From: Phallusia mammillata
Lineage: Eukaryota; Chordata; Ascidiacea; Phlebobranchia; Ascidiidae
Assembly: GCA_003260075.1 (NCBI GenBank)
Contig: QLIY01000003.1
Coordinates: forward strand, 1-64,000
DNA length: 64,000 nucleotides
Reading direction: 5' to 3'
The notes beneath the pieces are model-generated. The model made no database searches. It had not been told where the DNA came from and was given only the letters and a program-made list of their open reading frames with translations. Positions within the stretch are counted from its first letter, which is position 1; each line of letters opens with the position of its first letter. Below, one piece after another: positions 1-11,390 of this stretch. Both the position numbers and the translations under genes were made by a program.

Positions 1-203
1 AATTTTATCACGGACCGGTCTTCAAGAAACTACAAATAGGCTATTTGGCAATAAAAACGCTTAAATTAGTTCATTATCCCCGGGATATATGGGCAAAATG
101 TTTTATAGCATATGCTATATATTAAGCCTGAAAAATTATACGGCCCGGTAACGAACTCCTCGCAGACCGGTACCGGGCCGCGGACCGGCGGTCCCGACCA
201 CTG
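1..203. mobile_element. Right end of a hAT-type element (left end outside window)
   Basis: The segment ends in GGTCCCGACCACTG, the inverse of a CAGTGGTCGGGACC-like terminus typical of hAT non-autonomous elements. It is GC-rich and internally repetitive (repeated accggt/cggacc words) compared with the AT-rich flank. The left end and its target-site duplication are not in the window, so the boundary is only inferred from the terminus. Confidence 0.45.
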
Positions 204-2540
204 TTCTAGACAACCGTTTTCCGCCAAAAAAAAAACACCAAACCCAGCAGTGTAAAATTGGTGTAAGGCACAGTGTGACGAATTCATCACATACGGCGTT
301 ATGTAAAGGGGCTAATAATCAAATATAGTACGCCAGGTCCATTGAAAGCGTTATACCGAATCAGTCGGTTACCAAGCATTCTCATACGGCAAAGCGTAGA
401 CTAGAAAAATCTATCTTGTGGTTGGATTCGAATCCACGCCAGAAGTCTTTCCGGTCAAGCCACGACAGAACTGTTTTTCGGAAGAGTGAAAAACTTGTGT
501 GAAAAAGTATACTTTTTAAAATATCTCACAGACCCAGAGTAGCTTTTTTTCTTGTTCATCTTTGTTTGGATTTGTTAGCCGTTATTGATGGTTTGGATCC
601 TAAACTTCAGAAGATAAAAGACCCAACAGGGAAATCAATCAACTGTTGTCGAATTGACATGTATTCAGCCATATGTTAGGTTCTCGACATGCAAAAGACA
701 AATTGGATACATTTGGACAGTATATCCGCTTAACTGAGTGCACTCCGTTATCAGGATGTGTCAAAACATCTTGTCATGTATTGTTTGTCTTCTGTACGTC
801 CTGCAGCGTTTTGCATGTTTGTTCGCAACAAATTCTCATACAGTAGGCCATTCGTAACAATACATCCCATATGCAACCTGCGGCTGTAATTTATAACTGC
901 GGTTAGCAAAAAAACGCATTACTGATTATAGTTTGGCCACAAAAACTTCGTTGACGACGTGAGTTCAAATGTTTATTCAAATACATGAGCAAATGCATCT
1001 GTAACCTACATTCATACTTTTTTGCTTTAGGTGTTTGCAATGAAAGTAATCACGCTTGCATAACCACCTATATTCATTATATTTAAAGTTAACCAGCATT
1101 TTTTGCATGCAAAGTTTCAGTTTTCAAAGTTGAAAGGAATTCTTACAGCGTAGGCATATGGCCCCCGGGGCTTATCTGATTTGGCATGAAATACGCAATA
1201 GCCATCCGAGTTAAAAAAAAACTCAAAAAAACTCATTTCCATTGGTTGTATATTTGCAGAATTTAGCGACCGCATGTTATCACACGGCAGAAAGTTGTAA
1301 AGGACTTGAATATGCTTTTACGAAAATATAGTTTTGTGGACTTTTTATAGCGCTAACGGTTAGAGCTATTCGGGCTGGGTGAGGGTTGTAATAAAAGTAG
1401 GCCTAATACTAGAATCCGATCTAATTTACTCTTTTTGGGGCTTGTATTCCCCCCCCCCCCCCCCCCCACACACCATGTAGTTTTTTAAGCAAACTAACAT
1501 GCGGCCACATGCGTTAGTACCGCCCTAATTCGTACATCTGTTCAAAGAAACTCTGTGTTTCCGCTCACAGCTTGAACAGGATGCAGAGCACGTTGTATTC
1601 TAGTTAGGAATTGTGATATTGTATCCATTGTGCGCTGTACTGTGATTGGGTGTTTGGTTTGTACATGCCAGATTCGAGAACCAATCGTAGAAGCGCATTT
1701 TTGCGGTTAACGCCCAAAATCCGAATAATAAAAAACGCTAATGTTACGTATGGAACTTGCCACAAAAGTTTAAAAGCTGACAATTTACCAAAGTTTTTCT
1801 ATTGCATATCCCCGGCTTACGGTAACTTAAGCTCCGTTTGGTAAAATACATTTTAGCGTTGATTTTGCTCCTTCAGAGACAAACTAAAGTGCAACAAAAG
1901 TATTTCAGAGTTTCAAGATTTAGGAGAGTCGAAGGTTTATGTACGGGAGCAATAGCGGCAATAAGTCCTATGGTCTAGTACGGTTGTCATATTTGATAAT
2001 ACACAATCCCTGACAAACTTATCTCAGTGGCGTTAACCTTTTTTGGTGCGCAGATTAAACTGCACAGTATGAAGATCAGTCTTGAGAGTTTAGGATGTCA
2101 TAATCTATATTGTAATGCTTGTGGTTCCTGTTTTTGTACGCATTGTTTGCCCACAATAGGCGTACAAAAAGTCTGGCACATATGGTACTAGGCTTATACT
2201 CTTTTTAGTATCACTAAAACTGTTTATAAAAATCAGAGCAGTATAAAAATGGTCACGGCCACCAGTGCATACATTTTTGTTTGTACATAGTATCTACATA
2301 CAGTAATAAACAGATGCTGCACAATGCAAAACGAAACAGTAGCCTCATGCGGTAAACTACGAGCCGCCAGTTCACCTCTTTATGTTTCATGGTATAGTAG
2401 ACGCGGTTGTAGCTACTAGAAACTTTCTCCAGAAACGTTTGTATATTAATTTCATAAAATATACATTGTTGAGACAATGTAGTACAGCTTACAAATGTGC
2501 GGACCGCAACTTTCGTTATTCGCCACAGTGGCATAAGGAA
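204..2540. other. Non-coding stretch, no gene recognised
   Basis: No reading frame here resembles a known family and no exon with flanking splice sites stands out. It contains an isolated 19-base C run at 1449-1467. The stretch at about 1873-1932 recurs in diverged form at 3240-3301, just before another C run. A TCGA-centred motif near 424 looks like a tRNA T-loop but does not fold as one. Confidence 0.5.
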
Positions 2541-4315
2541 GAGACGTTGAGAAATTTTTTGTCCGTAATAAAATGTCCTTTCACATTACGGTTTCAAACA
2601 TCTTTATTCTAAAAAACGAATGTTTTGTGTATTTTGATTGTATTCCAACTCGTTTACTAGTACGGAGTTATTTATTAACGAATATGTTGCCACGCTGTAG
2701 ATTCTCGACACGGTCGAATGATAACCTGCTAATAACAACGTAATAAATGATTTTGTTCATTGTTGGATATTCTCCTGCCTGTCCTCATATTCGTTGTAGG
2801 TTGTAACCAGTGGTGGGAGTTAACTTGGTTATTACCATGTAGTGTAAAGTAGTAACAGGCGGGTGATAAGTTGTTTGCACCGATTATCGTGTATGTAATA
2901 CAGAGGACGGTGTGGTGTCGTCCTCCTTTCTAATAGAGAGTCTGTCCCCCCCCCCAATAACTGTTTGTTACTAGTTGTCTACAAATACGCGTTAAATACA
3001 GAAATAAAAATACGCGTCTGATGAAAACACAGCACTTAATGCTACATGGGAACGTGGGAAGTTTCATTTGCTTTCACTGCTGACGAAAATGGTTGGCTAA
3101 GTGTAACAGAAGCCTACGCAAAAAGTTAATAGACAAGGATCAGAATATCGTATCTAACGTTTTGTCGTGCTCCCCCCCCCCGTGTTTTGATCGCAGAAAA
3201 TTTGTCAAGGATTGTTAATCATCAAATATGGTAACCCTACTTCAGAGACAAACTAAAGTACAACGAAAGTATTTCAGAGTTTTAAAATTTAGGAGAGTCG
3301 AACCCCCCCCCCATGTTACCTAATATGTTTAGCGCACTATTATATATAATGTCTATAGACAACACTAAGTAAACTTGTTTTAAAAAAATATATAAAAAAC
3401 TATTTTAATCAATGGTGTCCAAGTTACTAACTTACAATGTCTAACCAGTTATGTCCATTATAAACAACTGTGTTTTTATTAATGTTTATTGATCTCATTT
3501 TTTCCCCCCCCCCAGAGACGTCGAGAAGTTTTTTGTCTGTAATAAAATGTCCATTCACATTACGGTTTCAAACATCTTTATTGTAAAGAACGATTGTATT
3601 GTGTATCTTGATTGTATTCCAACGCGTTTAGTAGTACCGAGTTATTTATTGACGAACATGTTGCCACGCTGTAGATTCCCGACACGGTCGAATGATAACC
3701 TGTAAATAACAACGTCATAATTAAATCATTTTGTTCATTGTTGAATATTCCCCTGCCTGTCCTAGCCAGTGGGAGGAAGTTTTTTGTCAGCTGGTTCTAT
3801 CACAGAAGTCATATTTTTAGCCAGATCTCTGTTACAAAAAGTCCATAGACAGTAACCAGTTCGCTGATCTCATAAAATTTCGTGAGACGATTCTAGAACC
3901 AAAGTATGTACAAAACTTAGACTTTGTATAGAACTGGTGCGAACCAGCTGAATCCCATTGCATGTTGTAGTTATTTCCATGCAGTGTAAAGTAGTAGCAG
4001 ACGGGTGATAAGTTGGTTGCGCCGATTATCGTGTATGTAATACACATGTAGGAAGGTGTGGTGTCGTCCACCTCTTCATGGTATGTTGTGTAATATGTTT
4101 AGGGCAATATTATAGACAACACTAAGTAAACTTGTTTTCAATAAAATATAAAATGAACAATACTGTTTTAATCAAAAGGTCTACAAGTTACTATGTTTAA
4201 CGGTAGAACTACCAACGTAGGAACTTACAATAGCCAGGGTTGGGAATTTGTTAACCAGTTATGTCTATTATAAACGGCTGTGTTTTTATTAATGTTTATT
4301 GTTGACATTTTCTCA
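2541..4315. repeat. Large direct duplication upstream of the ZIP gene, joined by a C run
   Basis: Sequence from 2541 onward recurs in order from 3514, with small substitutions and indels. The start (agagacgt..) matches at 2541/3514, the middle (gtgataagttg..) at about 2863/4006, and the end (taatatgtttag..) at about 3322/4091. The copies are separated by ten C (3504-3513). The first copy also holds C runs at 2946-2955, 3172-3181 and 3303-3312, with unrelated sequence between them. The second copy runs directly into the transporter gene and is probably the genuine upstream region. The first is likely the other haplotype or a misjoined contig. Confidence 0.7.
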
Positions 4316-4319
4316 ACAG
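4309..4319 (+). promoter_or_regulatory. Splice acceptor just 5' of the ZIP start codon
   Basis: A TTTTCTCAACAG-type acceptor ends at 4319, leaving only 18 nt before the ATG at 4338. No matching coding exon is seen upstream. This fits either a 5'UTR intron or spliced-leader trans-splicing, which is known in tunicates. Confidence 0.5.
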
Positions 4320-4337
4320 ATTTAGTTGGAAATAAAC

Positions 4338-5902
4338 ATGAAACTTTGTGAACTTTTCTTTGTTTTGGTGCTTGTACATGTGTGCAGCATATCAGCCTTG
4401 CCTGACACTCACTTGGAAGGATTTAAGCAATGTTCCACTGGTTTAAAATATTGTGATGTGTCGTATAAACCTGCAAATGTGTTCCAAAGTATTTTGAGTG
4501 ACTTTGGTGCTAACAACAGCTTGCACATTGACAATGTTTACCAGTATTTGGATAAAATTATGACATCTGGAGGACATAATTCGACATTGGGGTGCTGTAC
4601 ATGGCAGATGTTTGCACATAATGGTTATGGTTTAACAACTACAGTGGACTTTGACATTTTTCTTGAACTATGTCCAGCAATGCTGCAAATAGTAAACACA
4701 GCAGCTAAAAGCAATGATCCTGTTAAACCATCTGACACAGAAGTACCCCCCATGGCAACTGTTTGGGGATATGGTTTTATTTCTGTCACCCTAATTAGTC
4801 TTTGCTCACTTCTTGGAATCAGTGTTTTGCCATTAATGAAGAAAAAATTTTATAACAAAGTTTTGCTGTATCTAATTTGTCTTGCTGTGGGAACCCTGTC
4901 AAGCAATGCCATATTTCAATTGATACCAGAAGGATTTGGTATTGAGGAAGACTCAATGACAGTGTGGTACTCAGCAGTAATTTTTTGTGGATTCTACATG
5001 TTTTACTTGTTTGAAAATGTGCTCGAACGTGTATTCAATGGAAAGCATGAACATGGCCATTCAGATTCCAGAGCCGACCCCCCCCCCTCTACATGTTTTA
5101 CTTGTTTGAAAATGTGCTCGAACGTGTATTCAATGCAAAGCATGAACATGGCCATGCAGATTCCGCAGCCGTTAGTACAAAAGCAAACCAACTACAAAAA
5201 ATTGAAAACAGTGTATCTGATGATATATTTGTGGAAATGGATGTTCTTTCTAATCCCAGTCATGCAACTGCCCAAAGTAAGGACCAATTACTTCCCTCTG
5301 CTATGGTAAAAGTTAAAACAATTCCAGAAAATGGCTATATTCCAGCCATTGTTGAACATGAGCCAAGCAGATCCAGTGCATGTTGTTGGATGTTTAAAAA
5401 CTACAAAAACATTAAAACTGTGGCATGGATGATCACTATTGCTGATGGCCTTCACAATTTTATTGATGGCTTAGCAATCGGTGCTTCATTTTCACAATCA
5501 GTTGTCCAGGGCATTAGTACATCAATTGCTATTTTCTGTGAAGAATTTCCTCATGAATTGGGCGATTTTGCTATTCTTTTAAGTGCAGGAATGTCTGTCA
5601 AACAGGCAGCTTTTTACAACTTTGCATCTGCATGTTGTTGTTATATTGGATTATTTGTGGGTATTCAAGTGGGTCATGATGTGCTGGCAGCAAGGTGGAT
5701 TTTTGCACTAGCAGGGGGTGTGTTTTTGTACATTTCACTGGCAGGAATGTTACCAGAAGCACAGCTGCAAGCCTCACAAAAGGAAATGAAAAAGACCCCT
5801 TGGACTGCATTGTTAATTCAAAACCTAGGACTTTTGACTGGTTTTATGGCAATGTTTCTGCTGACTATATATGAACATGACATACAAATATTATCACAGT
5901 GA
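4338..5902 (+). CDS. SLC39 zinc/metal-ion transporter, ZIP8/ZIP14-like (LIV-1 subfamily)
   Basis: Predicted multipass membrane importer of Zn2+ and possibly Fe2+ or Mn2+. The ATG at 4338 begins a signal peptide (MKLCELFFVLVLVHVCSIS), followed by a Cys-containing ectodomain and then membrane segments. The intramembrane metal-site motif EEFPHELGD (near 5540-5570) has Glu in place of the first His of the usual LIV-1 HEXPHEXGD; this is the hallmark of ZIP8 and ZIP14. The preceding helix carries HNFIDGLAIG. The gene is intronless. The frame is broken at 5077-5088, where 84 bases (4993-5076) are followed by ten C and then repeated (5088-5171). Ignoring one copy plus the C run (95 nt) leaves one frame of 489 residues, close to the family length. 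I take the break as an assembly error. The start codon is chosen because it begins the signal peptide directly after an acceptor. Confidence 0.88.
4993..5171. repeat. 84-bp coding duplication separated by C10
   Basis: 4993-5076 and 5088-5171 are the same stretch of the ZIP gene with a few substitutions. Ten C lie at 5078-5087. The offset of 95 nt shifts the frame, and removing it restores it. Confidence 0.85.
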
Positions 5903-5998
5903 CTTATTCTTCAATGCACACAGATGCCATGTTGCCTAACTAACAAACAATGTAAAAAAAAATCAAAGTCATACGCAAACTGTGACAAAATTACAACT

Positions 5999-6378
5999 TC
6001 CTTTAACAAAGCCAACCTAGAAATGTATTTTGCACTTAGGAGTACAAAAGAATAATGCAAACTCTGGTTGGTGCTTAACATGTGGTTTTTGACATAAACA
6101 ACTAACTTTGTGACAGAAATTGACCAAAAATTGTTCTACTTCTGCTGCCATATTTAATCAAGTGTACAAAATGATTATGAAGCATCCCCCCCCCCTCCTT
6201 TAACAAAGCCAACCTAGAAATGTATTTTGCACTTAGGAGTACACAAGAATAATGCAAACTCTGGTTTGTGCTGAACATATGGTTTTTGACATAAACAACT
6301 AACTTTGTGACAGAAATTGACCAAAAATTGTTTTACTTCTGCCATATTTAATCAAGTGTACAGAATGATTATGAAGCA
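5999..6378. repeat. Direct duplication of about 185 bp separated by C10
   Basis: 5999-6185 and 6196-6378 are near-identical, differing by substitutions and a three-base indel, with ten C at 6186-6195 between them. Confidence 0.85.
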
Positions 6379-6877
6379 TATTAGCCTATTGTCAGTATTG
6401 TTGACATTCCATTGCAAAAAGAGAAGTAATCTGTTCAAAAAGTTGTTTTCCTTTGTAAGACTTCATGTTATGTTCTGTTAGAAGTGAAATAGTCAGAAAT
6501 ATATTAGGTCATTATGTATATATATTTTTTGTCACTTGGCATATCATATATGTACATAAACTTCAAAAACGCTATTTAAACTTACAATTGTGGTTAATTT
6601 CTTCATCATGAGATTTTGTGTGGCTTGAATTGTGCACTATATGTGTCTGTATGTAATATTTATCATGCGTTGTTTCAAAATATTTTTAGTCCTTTTTCAT
6701 GAGAGTTTAGGGTACTAAGTTTTTTGCCGACATTCTGCCATGAGTGAAAACAAATCATTAAGTGTTTGCATACCTCCAACAATTCTTAATGTGCCAAAGT
6801 CGATAATGCATGTGTGAAAAAACCTGTATAACCAACTCTGAAACTGTCTTAATACTGTTTGCTCATATCAACTCTTG

Positions 6878-7288
6878 GTTCCTCTGGCTTAAAATTCAAC
6901 TTTTTGTCTTTATGTGTACAAATTTTTGTAAAGCTATATTTATGTGTAAAGCTATTCACTTGGTTTTTTTCCAACTGAATAAACTTTGCAACACAATAAA
7001 TAAATGTCACCATGTTTGTTTAGTTCTTTAAGTTTAGGAAAGCCAACACAGACTTTTTAAAGCGGATAAAGTTATAATACAGTCAAAGTATGACTTCCCC
7101 CCCCCCGTTCCTCTGGCTTAAAATTCAACTTTTTGTCTTTATGTGTACAAATTTATGTGTAAAGCTATTCACTTGTTTTTTTTTCAACTGAATAAACTTT
7201 GCAACACAATAAATGACACCTTGTTTGTTTAGTTCTAACAACACAGACTTTTTAAAGCGGATAAACTTATAATACAGTCAAAGTATGA
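6878..7288. repeat. Direct duplication of about 200 bp separated by C10
   Basis: 6878-7094 recurs at 7107-7288 with indels. The C run is 7097-7106. Confidence 0.85.
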
Positions 7289-7304
7289 ATTAGGTAGCAC
7301 ATAG

Positions 7305-7597
7305 GTGTCCATGCTACTTAAATCCTGTCTGAAATGAAGGACAATAAAGTCACCATACACTTTTATATTGTAAGAACTTTCCTATGGTCATTTTTCATGC
7401 ATAACAGCAACACATTACATCATCGAAAAATTAGTGGAATAGGCCCCCCCCCCGTGTCCATGCTACTTAAATCCTGTCTGAAATGAAGGACAATAAAGTC
7501 AACATATGCTTTTATATTGTAGGAACTTTCCTATGGTCATTTTTCATGTATATATAACAGCAACACATTACATCATCGAAAAATTAGTGGAATATTC
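7305..7597. repeat. Direct duplication of about 140 bp separated by C10
   Basis: 7305-7441 recurs at 7454-7597, with small differences including an extra TATA. The C run is 7444-7453. Confidence 0.85.
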
Positions 7598-7666
7598 AAT
7601 ATTTTCAAAGTCTTGAAAATAAATGATACTTTATGTTGGAGTAACTGCTTTGTTAAAAAGAATATT

Positions 7667-8608
7667 CTATTTAAAAACTACTGTGTCAATCATGGCACCA
7701 AGACTTTGAACTATGTTGGATGTCATAAGAGTATCAACCTTTTCTTCCAAATGTCGCTTTGGATCTTGTTTCCCAACATTCTTGATTGCCAGTTGTTCTG
7801 GAGTCATCTTTTCTTCCTCCTCCAAAGCCTTTTTGTAGTTTTTCGCTAACTGCAGCATGTCGGCTGTTGTCTGCTCATTAGTTTTACAATGGTCATTGTA
7901 ATCGTCCAACGTTAAATTGTCAATCCAGCTCCGCTTGTGAAGATTTAGCAACATTTTCTGTTCAAGCTCATTTTTTCTATGGTTGATGGCAATTGAGTAG
8001 TAATGTCTGTTAAGACCATGAATCAAAGCTTGGATAGAAGGTTTTTGCAAGTGACCGAGGTTAGATGTCGTTTGTCTTGGTTCCTGCCCAAGTACCATCA
8101 TATTTGGGTTTATCAAGCGAAATGCATCAATTACTACTTTTCCTTTTACACTCTGAATAGGGTCTACCACTACTGCAACAGCTCGCTCAGACAGAGCTTC
8201 AAAACTCTGTTGGGTATTAATATCTACACCTGAGAGCCAACAACCAAAGCCAGGATGGGAGTGATACCACCCAACCACCATTTCTGGTCGCCCAGTTTGC
8301 TTAAGCATATCCAACATTTTTGCCTGAAATACTGGGTCTACAGCCTCAACACTGACACCAGTTCCAGATTGGGGCATGGCAAACACATCAATTACCCTAA
8401 CTGTGTAATCATCAACAAATTCTCCAAGCATCAGTCCCATAACTTCCATTGGTACTCCTGCTCTGCCATGCTTAAGCATTTTCAACAATGCCAGAGATGA
8501 GATGTAAACTTGTTCTGCTGTGTCCACCATAGGCGCATCAGCTGGAGGGGCTTGACCCAAACCACCAAGACCACCACCAGCAGTTCCAAGACGCAATAAT
8601 CGGTCCAT
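7667..8608 (-). CDS. PSMD14: 26S proteasome non-ATPase subunit 14 (RPN11), JAMM deubiquitinase
   Basis: Zn-dependent isopeptidase of the 19S lid that removes ubiquitin chains from substrates as they enter the proteasome. The single open frame encodes 313 residues (human about 310) without introns. The MPN+/JAMM catalytic set is intact: Glu55, then the [14 protein letters not shown] motif with His116, His118 and Asp129. The N-terminal MDRLLRLG and Gly/Pro-rich lead, and the C-terminal [13 protein letters not shown], are as in animal RPN11. The start is the first ATG and matches the family N-terminus exactly. The lack of introns contrasts with most other genes here and could reflect intron loss or an old retrocopy, but every key residue is kept. 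Confidence 0.97.
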   Translation of the reverse strand: MDRLLRLGTAGGGLGGLGQAPPADAPMVDTAEQVYISSLALLKMLKHGRAGVPMEVMGLMLGEFVDDYTVRVIDVFAMPQSGTGVSVEAVDPVFQAKMLDMLKQTGRPEMVVGWYHSHPGFGCWLSGVDINTQQSFEALSERAVAVVVDPIQSVKGKVVIDAFRLINPNMMVLGQEPRQTTSNLGHLQKPSIQALIHGLNRHYYSIAINHRKNELEQKMLLNLHKRSWIDNLTLDDYNDHCKTNEQTTADMLQLAKNYKKALEEEEKMTPEQLAIKNVGKQDPKRHLEEKVDTLMTSNIVQSLGAMIDTVVFK

Positions 8609-9113
8609 ATTTTATTTCAGGTATAAACCAAAAGTAGAAAGAACAGTATTAACCTATTTTAAAAATTGCAAAGTAAACAAAAAAGACAAAAATTAGTATT
8701 TGCTTGTTGCTTGCCAAGTTGCCAACAGTAAATAACTTAAAATAGTAAAATGGTATTCTTTTTTGTCATGCTGCAACATCTTTCAGGTTTGTTTAAAATT
8801 AAATTCCAATTGTTTAGAAGGACGGGGATTTAAATTCAAACGTGCAGTTCATGCCAGCTTATGAAAATCTGTATAATTTTCTCCTTGGGCATTAAAAGTG
8901 TGAGACCCCTAGCGGATTTGTATTTAAAAGAATAGCATCATTGACTCACAGAAAACCTTCGATACTTGCACATTTCATTTGTTACAATTTCAATGCTATG
9001 TTCTGTTATTAAATTTAAATCTAAAGTTGAGTTCCTTCTTAAAATTGTCGAAAAAAGATGGTCTCGATTCCAAGTAATAACACTTTCGCTGTGTCCAATA
9101 TAGCTTGGATTTT

Positions 9114-10277
9114 TTAAGCTAGTTTGGTACTGGTAGCTACATGCCTTAATGGTAAGCGAACAACAGAAAAAACGCACAATTCCGATAAATCTTTAATAAA
9201 TTGTTTGACTATTGGTGCGGTACTGGGAAATGGTATCGAAATCGACTCTTCAGGCATATTTTTCCCGTTATTCATTTCCTGTACACTTTTAAACACTAAA
9301 ATTATTTTGTGTATAAGGGATAAGAGTATAAATTACATATTTTCGTTAATTTTTTTCCATCACGACCGTTATTGTTTACTACTTACCAGTCAACAATAAT
9401 TCTTTTTTTTTCATTTACAGCCGCACTGGGCAAAAGTTTTACTGGTGATTAAGGGTATCATAGAAGCTTATTTGTCCGAAATGCAAGTAAAAAAGTTTTT
9501 ATTATTATTTTTATATGTTTGTTATAACAAGTAAACTAATAAATTTTTAAATTACTGTGCATGTGCACATTTATTCCTACCACCTACCAATAAATTTTGT
9601 ATGTAAGTCCATATTGTTCCTGACACTTGTAAGAACTTAAATCCCCCCCCCCTGTCCGAAATGCAAGTAAAAAAGTTTTTATTATTATTTTTATATGTTT
9701 ATTATAACAAGTAAAATAATAAACTTTTAAATTACTGTGCATGTGCACATTTATTCCTACGACCTACCAATAAATTTTGTATGTAAGTCCATACTCTTCC
9801 TGACACTTGTAAGAACTTAAAAGTCGTAAACATACAGTACCAGAGTCCAGATTAAACAAACGAAAATGTGCTGTCTCATTATAGAAGTAATCACCTGGCG
9901 GATTTTTTATGTGAAAAGTGGAAACATTGTGGCCATAGTCCAGCAAATAGATTTTCCTGAAAAAAGGTGGAAAAAATAAATGTTTGTTTAAAATTATTTG
10001 CGACAAAGGTACTGCTTTTATCCATAAGCGAGGATGCATATTCAAATTATAACTGAAAGTGAAGTAATAATTCCGTAGGTAATTTAAATGTTTACTCGTT
10101 CTTGTGTCTTTCGTACACCAGAAATTAGCCTGAAGCTGGTTTCATCAATGAACCATTGAGAAAAAATGCAAGCAAAAATCTGCTGGGCGCCTTTAGAATT
10201 TTTTTCCGCATGATTTAAAAATTTTCCGACATTTGAACCACGGTTATAAACAAGGGTATGGTGTCGGGTTGCTTTTC
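9114..10277 (-). CDS. Possible multi-exon gene fragment with a Tudor-like segment (tentative)
   Basis: On the minus strand a good acceptor (CACCTTTTTTCAG) opens a 121-nt exon at 9956-9836 and a GTATGT donor closes it. It encodes KIYLLDYGHNVSTFHI and then a Phe/Asn-rich stretch. The hydrophobic-L-DYG-(H/N) core resembles the Tudor-domain core (FIDYGN). A second candidate exon begins after GTACAG at 9278 and runs open to a stop at 9114-9116, in compatible phase. A third (10277-10096) opens after TTTTATTACAG and codes about 60 residues, but its donor phase does not join cleanly to 9956, so an exon may be missing. A C-joined duplication (9473-9822) overlaps the intron and the 3' edge. No start codon is assigned. 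It could be a real gene, a pseudogene or chance. Confidence 0.3.
9473..9822. repeat. Direct duplication of about 170 bp separated by C10
   Basis: 9473-9641 and 9653-9822 are near-identical. The C run is 9643-9652. Confidence 0.85.
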
Positions 10278-10430
10278 CTGTAATAAAAAAATGTTACACT
10301 GATCCAAATTGCGCTAAAATGTGAGCATTTTTGTATTACCGCAGTTTGAATACGTTGGGGAATTCCCCCGTGTAAAAATAATAGCGAAACAAAATTTCAA
10401 AGCAGACTTTGTCTTGTTGGTAACCTAAGT

Positions 10431-10772
10431 CAGTGTTTTCAACCTTGTCGGGCCACTAAACACTTGATGCATTAAAAAATCTTGCCGAACACCGAACGAA
10501 GTTTTATAGTGATGCAAAAAGACTACAGTAACTACTGTATTGTGCTTAAAGCAGCAACAGGCCCAGGCAATTACATTATTATGCAGTATTATTACTTTTC
10601 TATATTATATTAACCTTATTATTACTCAACAATGAAAGAAAATCACGATGGAACTGATTTTCGATCGCTGTTATACATGGAACACAAGTAAAACTAATAA
10701 ATTTCTTGCGGAACACCTGAAGATCTTTCACGGAACACTAGTGTTCTCCGGAACACCGGTTGAAAATCACTG
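10431..10772. mobile_element. hAT-type MITE, 342 bp
   Basis: Terminal inverted repeats CAGTGTTTTCAACC and GGTTGAAAATCACTG. Flanks ACCTAAGT and ATCTAAGA match at six of eight positions, as expected for an old 8-bp hAT target-site duplication. No coding capacity. Confidence 0.6.
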
Positions 10773-10780
10773 ATCTAAGA

Positions 10781-10890
10781 GGGGCCTGGCGCGCCTGACC
10801 CATATACAGACATAAAAAACGTTGATCGGGACTCGTCCCCGGGAGTGTCCTGGGTTCGAACCCCGTGAAAAAAGAGACTTTTGGCCGAAT
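10781..10890 (+). repeat. Possible tRNA-derived (SINE-like) sequence
   Basis: GGGTTCGAACCCC at about 10852 is a good Pol III B-box/T-arm match, preceded by a GC-rich stretch (cctggcgcgcctgaccc) that only loosely resembles an A box. It does not fold as an intact tRNA by eye, so it is at most a tRNA-derived relic. Confidence 0.25.
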
Positions 10891-11121
10891 ATGCAGTTCT
10901 GCCAATTATTCGGTTTTGGCCCGAATTTTAAGTTGTTAAAATAACTATAAATATAAAATAATTTCAATTAAATCAGAAACTGTCTTCACTCCCCCCCCCC
11001 TGGGTTCGAACCCCGTGAAAAAAGAGACTTTTGGCCGAATATGCAGTTTTGCCAATTATTCGGTTTCGGCCCGAATTTTAAGTTGTTAAAATAACTATAA
11101 ATATAAAATAATTTTAAAATT
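10851..11121. repeat. Direct duplication of about 120 bp separated by C10
   Basis: 10851-10976 recurs from 11001. The C run is 10991-11000. Confidence 0.85.
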
Positions 11122-11210
11122 CAATTAAATGTTTTTACAGCATTGTTTTTACAGCATTAAAATAAAATATTTTGTATTTTTTGCAGCCCATAGCCAAAGT
11201 ATAAATAAAA

Positions 11211-11390
11211 CAAAATTCATGTGAAAAAAGCTGGGAATCCCTCTACTAGATATGTTGGTGTAATGCATAAAATTCCACCCCATATCGACATGCATGTCAC
11301 TTTAGTTTATTATGTTTCTCTTTCACAGATGCTGAGATGCCTTAAAGCTAGCACAGGAAGTTTTTTAAAACAGAGTAATACGGCAACCTA
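11211..11390 (+). pseudogene. Duplicated fragment of the EEF1AKMT2 intron 2 / exon 3 junction
   Basis: About 180 bases here match 17063-17239 on the same strand, from the end of intron 2 through the acceptor (TTTCTCTTTCACAG) into the first codons of exon 3 (CCTTAAAGCTAGCACAGGAAG). The copy has substitutions, an insertion at the acceptor, and loses part of the exon sequence, so it cannot encode the enzyme. Since it carries intron sequence it arose by DNA duplication, not from an mRNA. Confidence 0.75.

Larger units (their letters stand above)
5903..7660. other. 3'UTR and intergenic DNA with three C-joined duplications
   Basis: No coding region. Candidate poly(A) signals for the ZIP transcript (AATAAA) lie at 6979-6984 and 6995-7000, and an AATAAA follows at 7340-7350. 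The ZIP 3'UTR may therefore be about 1.1 kb, shortened once duplications are collapsed. Confidence 0.55.

Noticed and set aside
424..440. TTCGAAT flanked by GGA/TCC, resembling a tRNA T-arm
   Set aside because: The stem-closing pair fails and there is no D-arm, anticodon arm or A box at the right distance.
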